From assembly GCA_016938235.1 (NCBI GenBank), contig JAFGVA010000129.1, forward strand, positions 1 to 64,000: a stretch of 64,000 nucleotides of DNA. The letters are read 5' to 3'. The notes beneath the pieces were generated by a model that searched no databases, had not been told where the DNA came from, and saw nothing but the letters and a program-made list of their open reading frames with translations. The position numbers were made by a program, and so were the translations under genes. How positions within the stretch are numbered: position 1 is the first letter of the stretch; each line of letters begins with the position of its first letter. This document shows positions 36,017 to 44,900 of the stretch, piece after piece. This DNA is from Bacteroidales bacterium (GTDB taxonomy: Bacteria > Bacteroidota > Bacteroidia > Bacteroidales > UBA10428).

Positions 36017-36080
36017 TTTCTCTGTGTAACCTTCCGTCTTCTTTGAGCCCCATTGTGAAACAACTAATTTCACAGAGAAA
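36017..36080. repeat. Two mutually exclusive inverted repeats in the panE-mgsA gap
   Basis: TTTCTCTGTG (36017-36026) pairs with CACAGAGAAA (36071-36080). TGTGAAA (36054-36060) pairs with TTTCACA (36068-36074). The two hairpins share bases 36071-36074 and cannot form together. No T run follows. The gap 35941-36146 between these convergent genes shows nothing else. Confidence 0.4.
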
Positions 36081-36146
36081 TACTTACTAAACAAATGTAC
36101 ACAGTGGTATACAGATAAACCTTGGAATTAATATATTCAGGTATTC

Positions 36147-36611
36147 TTAAACTTTTCGTGTAATATAGGCTGCATAGTCCTTCACAATAGGTTCATATTC
36201 ACCTTTCATTAATGGAGATGATATCATAAAATCGGCAGTAGATCGGTTGGCTGCGGTGGGAATATTATACAGTGCTGTTATCCGGAGCAGAGCTTTTACA
36301 TCAACGTCATGTGGCTGTGGTTGCATGGGGTCCCAAAGAAAAATAAGCATATCTACCTTACCTTCAGAAATCATGGCTCCCAGTTGCTGATCACCTCCCA
36401 AAGGACCACTTTTAAGTTTTGTAATTTTAAGCTGTGAATGTTTATTGATTGGTAATTTAGACAAAAGTGCATCTTCTACCAGTCTGCCGGTAGTACCTGT
36501 GCAAATCAGCTCATGCTTAGACAGTTCTTCGTAGTTCCATATTACCCATTCAATTAAATCGTTTTTCCTGTTATCGTGTGCTACAAGGCCAATTCGTTTC
36601 AAAGTCTTCAT
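36147..36611 (-). CDS. mgsA: Methylglyoxal synthase
   Basis: 154 residues. Active-site features of MgsA are present: VAHDNRK with His12, TGTTGRL near 38-43 (phosphate site), GGDQQLG with catalytic Asp74, and PHDVDVKALLR with His101. It converts dihydroxyacetone phosphate to methylglyoxal and phosphate, a bypass that relieves sugar-phosphate build-up. Its ATG overlaps the WD40 gene's stop by one base (TAATG), so the two are translationally coupled. It is last of a five-gene minus-strand unit. Confidence 0.95.
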   Translation of the reverse strand: MKTLKRIGLVAHDNRKNDLIEWVIWNYEELSKHELICTGTTGRLVEDALLSKLPINKHSQLKITKLKSGPLGGDQQLGAMISEGKVDMLIFLWDPMQPQPHDVDVKALLRITALYNIPTAANRSTADFMISSPLMKGEYEPIVKDYAAYITRKV

Positions 36612-37783
36612 TAATCCGGAATGTTTATATAATTGTTCTTCTTTTTGTAATCGTTAAAATATTTCTCTACCATTTCTGCCAGCTGGGCATCAGCTTCTTT
36701 TTTTCGTTCGATGTAGCTTTCTTTTGTTTCACCTTTCCGTTTTTCTTCAAAAATCGGATTCGAAGTTTTTGCATCCAGAAATTCATTGGAATAATAAAAC
36801 TCAACCGCTATGAGCTTAGCTGAATTCCATAAAAAAACCTTGCTGTCAATTCCTCCGGTTGCAACATAATTCCCATCGTTCGATACGGCTATTGAATTCA
36901 CAGCACCCGTATGGGCATTATAGCTATATAATTTACTCCCGGTTTTAACTTCCCAAACAAGCACTACGCCATCGACAGAAGCACTGTACATAAAATATCC
37001 GTCGGGAGAAAACTCAACATCGAGCACTCCGGCATCATGACCTGCATAGGTTTTAATAACTTTACCCTCCTCAATATCCCAAAGTCTGATGGTGCGATCG
37101 TCCGAGGCAGAAGCAAAGTACCTCGGGTTTGGATGAATAGCTATATCAAAAATATTGCCTGAATGTTTCTCAAAGGATTTCATTAATTCTCCTGATTTCG
37201 CATTCCAGACTTTTAAACTTAAATCGCGCGAACCACTAATGATATATTTTTCGTCAGATGTAAATTCGACCGGTAGTGTAGATTTTTCATGACCTTCGAG
37301 AACCAGCTCAGTTTCCTGAGTATTTACATCCCAAACATGAATTTTTCTATCGTAAGAGCCTCCGGTAAGTTTGCTTCTTTCGGGTGCAAAATCGATAGAC
37401 CAGAAATGAGTGGAATTTCCCTCATAAAGCTTAAGATTATTATTAGCAAAGTCGATTAGTTTAATATCATTCCCGGCAGTAATAAACAATTGATTTTCGC
37501 CGTAAAATTCCATGTCCTTTATCTCAAAATAGTTCCCCACAATCTCATTGACAACAGCGAGTGTATGTAAATCAATAATACATATTAGTTTATCTGCGCC
37601 ACCTGTAGCAAGGTATTCTCCGGAAGCACTGAATGCCAGTGCATCAACTGCTGCTTTATGATTTTTATATTCCGCTACCAGGTAATCATTTTCCTGGGCT
37701 ATAAGATTGAAGCCGATAAATAATAATGCAATCAGGATAATGAATTGTTTCCGTTGACTTAAGCTTTTATTAAATAAATTCAT
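36611..37783 (-). CDS. Exported WD40-repeat protein
   Basis: 390 residues with a signal peptide ending near LIAQEN (about 31), so likely periplasmic. Seven WD40 blades are recognisable at about 40-330 through motifs such as HVWDVN, LKVWNAKSG, IRLWDIEEG, LVWEVKTG and VFLWNSAK. The last 60 residues are a charged tail rich in Glu and Lys. WD40 propellers are protein-binding platforms; the partner is unknown. It follows the DUF3108 gene by 7 bases and overlaps mgsA. Confidence 0.88.
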   Translation of the reverse strand: MNLFNKSLSQRKQFIILIALLFIGFNLIAQENDYLVAEYKNHKAAVDALAFSASGEYLATGGADKLICIIDLHTLAVVNEIVGNYFEIKDMEFYGENQLFITAGNDIKLIDFANNNLKLYEGNSTHFWSIDFAPERSKLTGGSYDRKIHVWDVNTQETELVLEGHEKSTLPVEFTSDEKYIISGSRDLSLKVWNAKSGELMKSFEKHSGNIFDIAIHPNPRYFASASDDRTIRLWDIEEGKVIKTYAGHDAGVLDVEFSPDGYFMYSASVDGVVLVWEVKTGSKLYSYNAHTGAVNSIAVSNDGNYVATGGIDSKVFLWNSAKLIAVEFYYSNEFLDAKTSNPIFEEKRKGETKESYIERKKEADAQLAEMVEKYFNDYKKKNNYINIPD

Positions 37784-37790
37784 GATTGTT

Positions 37791-38639
37791 TTATTTTAAC
37801 CTGGCTGCCATTGGATTTCTCAAACCACTGGCATTATTAAAGTATGCTTTAACAGAGCCAATAAGTATTTTTGCTTCTACCAGAATGGGAACCCTGTTTT
37901 TATCGTCGGTTACCCACACAATTAAATCTTCGCCTCCTTTAAAGATAGTACCTTCTACCAACAATGCCGAAAATTTAATAGCATTATATGTATGGTCATT
38001 TCTATCTTCAATTTTTTCTTTTCCTAAGTATCTGACGTATAAACTATAAACTTCATTATCAATTATTGCTTTAACCGGAACAGTATCGTTCACTTCAAGA
38101 TGATCAAAATCGAGGTTTCTGCAATAATAAATAAGCGATAACACATCATAGGTGCAATCCGGAATATAAACGGTATCTTTTCTATAGGGTCTGTTAGAAT
38201 TTTGTGTATAAGAAAACACGCGGTTTTGGTTCCAGTCAAAAAAATATTTATAATCGACTTCAAAACCGCCTTCATAATTTTCTCTGTGGAACCATAAAGG
38301 CAATAAAGTTTCAGTATCAAGATAAGACTGATATCTGTCTCTTACTTTGAATAGCCAATCGTAAGATTTATGAGTTGAGCCATAAGAGTCGAAATGATAT
38401 ACCGGTTTTTCAAGGTAAATATGCTTTTTTACCTTAAAACTCACATAGCCTGCATCGAGCCAGATAATTCCCCAATTGTAATAAACTGAATAATCTAGAA
38501 CTTCGCCGGTAGTATACGCTTTATTCTCTGAAAGGCATTGTGCATTAGTTGTTTTTACTGAAGAAGAAAAACATGCAATTACTACAAACAAAGTGAGCAA
38601 ACTCATACGATAATCAATATTCTTTTGGGGACGAATCAT
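37791..38639 (-). CDS. DUF3108-family exported protein
   Basis: 282 residues with a signal peptide ending near TNAQ (about 34). Typical family segments are [54 protein letters not shown] and the end [27 protein letters not shown]. Members are periplasmic beta-rich proteins, possibly lipid-binding, of uncertain function. Its start overlaps the macro-domain gene's stop by 4 bases. Confidence 0.85.
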   Translation of the reverse strand: MIRPQKNIDYRMSLLTLFVVIACFSSSVKTTNAQCLSENKAYTTGEVLDYSVYYNWGIIWLDAGYVSFKVKKHIYLEKPVYHFDSYGSTHKSYDWLFKVRDRYQSYLDTETLLPLWFHRENYEGGFEVDYKYFFDWNQNRVFSYTQNSNRPYRKDTVYIPDCTYDVLSLIYYCRNLDFDHLEVNDTVPVKAIIDNEVYSLYVRYLGKEKIEDRNDHTYNAIKFSALLVEGTIFKGGEDLIVWVTDDKNRVPILVEAKILIGSVKAYFNNASGLRNPMAARLK

Positions 38640-39142
38640 AGCTGCAATAATTCGCTGTAAATTGCATAATTCTCCATATCGAACACAACAAAAATCACCT
38701 CTTGAATAAAAGTTGTTTTTTTCCGAAATCCTTTTACTGCAGCAAGAGCAATCCCGGCAGCTTGTTCTTTTGGAAAGCTGTAAATTCCGGTGCTTATATT
38801 TGGGAAAGCAATTGAAGTAACCTTATTTTTTTCGGCAAGAAGCAAACTTTTCTCATAACAGCTATGCAATTGTTCTGCCTCATTATGTGTTCCACCGTGC
38901 CAGACAGGCCCAACGGTATGTATTACCCATTTTGCAGGAAGATTATAGGCTTTGGTAATTTTTGCTTCACCGGTTGCACAACCCTTAAGTGTTTTGCATT
39001 CGGCCAACAATTCGGGACCGGCAGCCCGGTGAATTGCTCCGTCAACTCCACCTCCGCCCAGCAGGGAATTATTAGCTGCATTAACAACTGCCTCGACCCG
39101 AAGCTTTGTAATATCTCCCTGTATGAGTTCTATGCTGAACAT
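38636..39142 (-). CDS. Macro-domain protein, O-acetyl-ADP-ribose deacetylase type
   Basis: 168 residues, a single macro domain. Motifs: [34 protein letters not shown] in the N-terminal half (Asn and Asp residues contacting ADP-ribose) and [21 protein letters not shown] at about 120. This is the MacroD/YmdB subgroup, which hydrolyses O-acetyl-ADP-ribose or removes mono-ADP-ribose from substrates. It starts 6 bases after pheT and overlaps the DUF3108 gene. Confidence 0.92.
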   Translation of the reverse strand: MFSIELIQGDITKLRVEAVVNAANNSLLGGGGVDGAIHRAAGPELLAECKTLKGCATGEAKITKAYNLPAKWVIHTVGPVWHGGTHNEAEQLHSCYEKSLLLAEKNKVTSIAFPNISTGIYSFPKEQAAGIALAAVKGFRKKTTFIQEVIFVVFDMENYAIYSELLQL

Positions 39143-39148
39143 TTGTAT

Positions 39149-41602
39149 TTATCTTAACTCTGCGTTGAGTTCGGTTAATATTCTTTGCGAAATTTTACCC
39201 ATTATACGATCTATTTCCTTGTCGGTTAGGGTTTTTTCCTCATCCTGTAAATAAAAGCTTACGCCATAAGACTTTTTACCTTCCGGTATTCCTTTGCCTT
39301 TATAGAAATCGAACAGATTCACCTTTTTTAATAATTTTTTCTCAGTCTGAATTGCCAGTTGCTCTATTGTGTCGAATTTTACAGATTCATCAATCAGAAG
39401 TGCTAAATCCCTTCGAACTTCAGGAAATTTGGGCATTTCTCTGAATGACAAAGCAATATTTGAACGTTTAAGTACTTCATCCCAGCGAATTTCTGCAAAG
39501 ATAACCTCCTGTTCAATATCGAATTGTTTAAGCAGTTTTGGTTTTACAATTCCCAGTTCGGCAATAAGTGTTTTTTTATCAAGGTATTCAATACCACCGG
39601 TAAAAATATCGTCTTTGCTTTCAAGACTTCCTGTTATAAGTGTGCTTAGGTTAACTCCTAATTTCCCGATAATCTGTTCAACATAAGCTTTTAACAGGAA
39701 CAAGCTTGCTTTTTCTTCTTTTACCGACCAGCTTTCTTCAGCCCGGTTACCGGTAAGAAATAAAGCAATACGTCTGTCTTCACCATAAGCTGCCAGTGGA
39801 TAATGCTCGTTATTTTTATTTGTATTCCAATAGCAACGGCCATATTCAAACAGTCGTAAATTTTGTGCCTGCCTGTTAATATTGTATGCTACAGTTTCAA
39901 GTCCGTTAAATAGAATTGTCTGCCGCATTAATCCAAGATCTGAGCTCAATGGGTTAAGCATTACCACACAATTTTCTTCTTTGTATGTTTTTAATGCCGA
40001 ATAATACGATGATTTTGTTAATGAGTTTGACATGATTTCGTTAAAGCCATTGGATGCCAGAAAATCGCAAGCCCGGTTTACCAACAGCTCATTATCGGGT
40101 TTAACTGAAGGCGATAAGCTGGCATGAATTTTTTCAGAAAACTCAACATTATTGTAGCCATAAATTCGGAGTATCTCTTCGATGACATCGGCTTCGCGCG
40201 TAACATCAACCCTGTAAGCCGGTACTTTCAGAGTCAGAAATCCCTCTCTCTCTTTCTCAACTGAAATATCCAGCGCGTTCAGAATTTTCTTTATAAGTGC
40301 CCTGTCCAGCTTTTTACCAATAAGACGATCAATATTATGATAGCTAACAGCAACCTCAAAGTCATTAATCTTTTCAGGATAGATATCGGTAATATCGGAG
40401 GTAATTAATCCCCCGGCGATTTCCTGGATAAGAAGTGCTGCACGTTTCAGGGCAAATGTTGTAATATTTGGATCTACTCCCCGTTCAAACCTGAAAGAAG
40501 AATCGGTGCTTAAACCATGTCTTTTGGCTGATTTTCTTACACTAACCGGATCGAAATAAGCACTTTCGAGGAATATAGTTTGTGTAGTATCAGTCACTCC
40601 CGAATCCATGCCTCCAAAAATACCAGCCATACAAGCTCCACCTTGTGCATCGCAAATCATTAAATCTTCGGAAGAAAGCTTGCGTTCTACCTCATCAAGT
40701 GTAACAAAAGGAGTGTTTTCGGCTAATTTCTTTACAACAATTTTATTTCCGGCTAATTTATCTGCATCAAAAGCATGAAGAGGCTGACCGAGTTCGTGCA
40801 ACACAAAATTGGTAATGTCCACTACATTATTTATCGGATTTAATCCAATGGCTTTTAAACTTTCCTGCAACCATTTTGGAGAAGGTGCAATCTTTATATT
40901 TTTTAAAGTTAGTCCGGTATATCTTTTGCAGGCTTCTGTATCTTCGACAGATACCTTAACAGCAAAACTTCCGTCGCCCGGTTTAAAAGCTGAAATATCA
41001 GGTTTCTTTAGTTCAACTTTTTCATATTGAGACAAATAGGCTGCCAAATCGCGGGCAACACCAAAGTGAGAACCTGCATCAATACGGTTGGGAGTAAGTC
41101 CGATTTCGAAAACTGTATCGGTTTTTAGTTTGAAATAGCTGGCTGCAGGTGTGCCAACTTTTGTATCTGACGGTAAAACCATTATGCCGTCGTGGCTAGT
41201 ACCCAAACCAATTTCGTCTTCGGCGCAAATCATTCCCTCTGACAACTCCCCACGCAGTTTTGTTTTATTAATAGTAAAGCTTTTATCACCCATATACATT
41301 TCGGTACCAACGGTTGCAACAACAACTTTTTGGCCGGACGCTACGTTAGGTGCACCACAAACAATACTCAAAGGCTCTCCCTGACCTACATCTACAGTAG
41401 TAACACTTAGCTTGTCAGCATTTGGATGCTTACCACAGGTGAGCACTTCTCCTATTACCATGCCTTTCATGCTTCCTTTAACTTCCTCAAAAGTTTCAAG
41501 GCCTTCAACTTCAAGTCCTATATCGGTAAGAATCTTAGAAACTTCTTCAGGAATTAAGTCAATATTGAGGTAGTTTTTAAGCCAATTGTATGAGATTTTC
41601 AT
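39149..41602 (-). CDS. pheT: Phenylalanyl-tRNA synthetase beta subunit
   Basis: 817 residues, full length. The tRNA-binding OB domain is at about 45-150 (GKHPNADKLSVTTVDVG, IVCGAPNV), B3/B4 editing domain at about 210-390 (NNVVDITNFVLHELGQPLHAFD), B5 at about 405-475, and the C-terminal anticodon-binding FDX-ACB domain from about 720 (FPEVRRDLALLID). It forms the alpha2beta2 PheRS with PheS, whose gene is not adjacent here. It is the first gene of the pheT-macro-DUF3108-WD40-mgsA unit. Confidence 0.97.
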   Translation of the reverse strand: MKISYNWLKNYLNIDLIPEEVSKILTDIGLEVEGLETFEEVKGSMKGMVIGEVLTCGKHPNADKLSVTTVDVGQGEPLSIVCGAPNVASGQKVVVATVGTEMYMGDKSFTINKTKLRGELSEGMICAEDEIGLGTSHDGIMVLPSDTKVGTPAASYFKLKTDTVFEIGLTPNRIDAGSHFGVARDLAAYLSQYEKVELKKPDISAFKPGDGSFAVKVSVEDTEACKRYTGLTLKNIKIAPSPKWLQESLKAIGLNPINNVVDITNFVLHELGQPLHAFDADKLAGNKIVVKKLAENTPFVTLDEVERKLSSEDLMICDAQGGACMAGIFGGMDSGVTDTTQTIFLESAYFDPVSVRKSAKRHGLSTDSSFRFERGVDPNITTFALKRAALLIQEIAGGLITSDITDIYPEKINDFEVAVSYHNIDRLIGKKLDRALIKKILNALDISVEKEREGFLTLKVPAYRVDVTREADVIEEILRIYGYNNVEFSEKIHASLSPSVKPDNELLVNRACDFLASNGFNEIMSNSLTKSSYYSALKTYKEENCVVMLNPLSSDLGLMRQTILFNGLETVAYNINRQAQNLRLFEYGRCYWNTNKNNEHYPLAAYGEDRRIALFLTGNRAEESWSVKEEKASLFLLKAYVEQIIGKLGVNLSTLITGSLESKDDIFTGGIEYLDKKTLIAELGIVKPKLLKQFDIEQEVIFAEIRWDEVLKRSNIALSFREMPKFPEVRRDLALLIDESVKFDTIEQLAIQTEKKLLKKVNLFDFYKGKGIPEGKKSYGVSFYLQDEEKTLTDKEIDRIMGKISQRILTELNAELR

Positions 41603-41850
41603 TTACTTAACTATTTATAAATCTTGCGTTCTAATATTCAATTCGTGTTTAATAAATCAAAAATCAATTCCACAAAACCGACAAAACCTATTTTTTTTGG
41701 ATGAAAGAAGATTTTTGAATGAAGACAAAAATAGTGATTTTAGCCTAGCCTGCATAATACAGCAGTTAAATATTGAGCCCTACATGCGTAATATGTGGCT
41801 TTAACTATAAATACCTGAAGGATATTGTAACCATCAGATTTCGTTTATAT
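41603..41850. other. Gene-free stretch upstream of pheT
   Basis: No tRNA-like cloverleaf, convincing coding frame or strong dyad was found here. The DNA is AT-rich, with an eight-T run near 41691. It must hold the pheT promoter, but no clear TAnnTTTG element was found on the minus strand. Confidence 0.4.
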
Positions 41851-41882
41851 AAAAAAACCTTTGCCGTGCATACTGGCAAAGG
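41851..41882 (-). terminator. Rho-independent terminator of the 1594-residue protein gene
   Basis: On the minus strand CCTTTGCC and GGCAAAGG (41882-41875 and 41865-41858) form a perfect 8-bp stem around a 9-nt loop. Seven T follow (41857-41851). It lies 34 bases after the stop codon of the large beta-helix gene. Confidence 0.9.
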
Positions 41883-41916
41883 ATTTTCAAATTTCATATA
41901 CACGTAAAGTAAAAAA

Positions 41917-44900
41917 CTATCTGTCAACAATTATAAGTGGTCTCATAAAGATAAGGGTTCCTGTTTTTTCTTTCCCTATTATAATATATTCTCCCGTACC
42001 CAGCATTTCTAAAGAAACTGTTATATAGGAAGAATTGTATGGCTGACTATAAACAAGTTCTCCTGTTAATGTATATAGATGAATGCTAAATTCAGAAGAA
42101 TTAAAAGTATCATCTAATTGAATATTCAGAATTTCGCTAGCCGGATTTGGATATACTTTTACCATTGACTCATCAATAGACGGAAGACCGGAAAATTCGC
42201 TAAACACAATATTTATAAGGGTATCGCTAACAACCTGGGGAATGCTGAATGTGGCATATCCTTCATGATAGTTTAACTCATTTAAAACATTAATACCCCC
42301 ACAGGTAACAGAAATAATTTCATCTCCGGCTTCGGGTGTTAAGGTAAATGCAACACTATCCCAGGCACCCACTTCAGCGATAGCTGGTGTAACATTACCA
42401 TCACCCGACCAATACACTGCAATATGATAATTCCATTCAGTAAAGACGACATTCAGCGTAACATCTGAGGTAGGTTTAATTACTATAAGCGTATTGCTTT
42501 TATTCTTGTTTATTAAATCGGACAATACCTCTACCCCGTTAAGTTGAACAGATTGTAGCAGATAACCGGTTTCTGGAGTAATAGTGAAAACCAGGGTATC
42601 GAAATATGTTGTCTTCGGATTTGATATAACAGTTCCTTCTCCCTCAATTGCAGAGAAAACATTAAAGGAATCAACCTGAAAATTAACAAAGAGTGTATCA
42701 TCGCTGTTAATGCCTGTGAGTTGATACACAAAACCAGTATCTGTTTCAATTAAATCGTTCAGAATATCTGTTGCGCCGTAAGATGCAGCTGTAATTGTTA
42801 TGCCTGTATCAGGTTTCATATAAGCCACAAGAATATCGCTGGAGCTTAAAATTGTATCTGATAGAGTTATTGTTCCTGAACCCTCAATTTGTGATTTTAC
42901 CTTGTACAATAAATCACTAAATTCAGCGACAATGCTTATATCTTCTAAAACGGAATTAAGCTCATAAACATAACTGCCATTCTCTTCAACTAATAAATCA
43001 ATGATATCCTGTCCATTAAGAGTAGCTGATAAAATTACTGAACGCTCGTTGTTTGGGGTAAAAATTATATCGACTGCATCGAAATAAGTAACAGACCTCC
43101 CCGCAGGTGTAATTGCACCAAAACTATTGCATGATGTTCCAAGATTGAAATTTTCAACTTCGAAAGTAACATCTAAAGTGCCATCGGCAAGAGTATTCTT
43201 TGTGAGATAATAATACCCGGAAGCATCAGTTTTCAGACTATCTGTAATATCAACCCCGTTTAAAAGCAGTTCACCCGGATAATATCCGGTTCCTGGATAG
43301 AATCTGAAGTATTTATCTGTAAAATAGTAAACGGTTGCCGAAGTTGGATTAGCGGTTCCGTTGCCCGATACATTTACAGTATAAGCAAAGGCTTCATATT
43401 CATAGCTGATAGTAAACTCATTATCTGAAGTCACTTTAGTTTTGGTATATTCAAAATAATCACCTTTATCTACGAGGTTGTTGGTGACATTTCCGTAAAT
43501 ATTGGAATTTAAAGATTTAATTGTATATCCGGTATCCGGATAAATTTTGATAACAACAGTATCAAAGTAGGTAATCGTTGTATCGGGAATAATATAAGTG
43601 CCTCCCGTATTCTGGTTCACTGAAATTTTTAAGGTGTCGATTTTAAAACCAGCCTCAATAGTATGATTGGCTTGTATATTAATAAATGTGTAAGAATCGG
43701 TAGAATCTGCATAAATCCCGTCAATCCAGACAGAATCAACACTACATCCGGTATTTGGAATTATTGTGAAAGCTACATTACCTCCTGCAACAGCCCCTGC
43801 TATACCGGGAGTAATAATTCCATTAGTATCATAAACTGTATTAATTTTAAACTCATAATTTTCAAAGGCTCCAATATCAATGGAAGTATTAACAAACCTG
43901 GCATTTCCACTGAAATCGGTTTCAGGCATATTGCTGGCTACAGCAGCATTATTACCTGCATCGATTAAAACTGAAGTTGGTTTTAAATCGAGACTGTCGT
44001 ATAAGCCGGAACCATCGAAGGGCGATTCTGTTAATAAGATATTCCCGGTTCCCCAGGCTGTAATATCTTTACCGGATGCACAATAAGTAACTGTAGAACT
44101 TTGTTGAGCGCTGATATCGGGATTTGTTCCGTCTGAAGTATTGCCATAAATAACACTATTTACCAGCGTTGAACTGCCAATATACAGACCACCTGATTCG
44201 GTATTTGAGTGATTGCCATAGAAACTACAGTTTCTGATTGAGGCCGAACCAACATAGGCTCCACCACCACGTGAAGCACTGGTGTTTGCTATAAAAATAC
44301 AGTTGTTTAATATTGAGCCATTTCCATAACTATACAGCCCACCTCCATCTATAGCAGTATTCATTAAGAACATGCAATTCGATAATATAAATTTATTGCC
44401 GGATGAACTGTTGTAATAAAATAAACCTCCGCCATAAGCACCATCTCCATGCCGAATAACAAGGTTTGAGATGTTTATAACAGCATTAGAACTGAAATCT
44501 CCGTATTGAACACGAAATATTTGAATGCTATCACCCCCGTCAAAAATTATTCGGTTTTCACCCCCGTTAATAGTTATGTTTTTATCACCCAGATTTATTG
44601 GATTGGTAACATTAATTGTATAATCGTTGTTGAATGTAATTTCTCCACCGCTTTTTATATGATTCAAAGCCCATAAAATTGAATTTTCAACCTGCACATT
44701 GTAACTATCGTTATTAACTACAATACGGCTATACTCAGTATGCATATTATTTAAATAACTACTTTCATATGCCCCTATATCAATTACCCCGTTTTGTATT
44801 CTTGGATTTCCATCTACATCAGTCTCCGGCATATTATACGCATCGATATTTTCAATACCTGAATTTATACAATTCGTTGAATCATTCAGCTGCAAGGTCC

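Noticed and set aside
41586..41804. 72-residue forward frame upstream of pheT
   Set aside because: Begins inside the pheT start region on the opposite strand, has no motif and no start context; probably chance in AT-rich DNA.
41603..41850. Possible tRNA near pheT
   Set aside because: No acceptor/T-arm pairing or GTTCRA-type T loop could be found.
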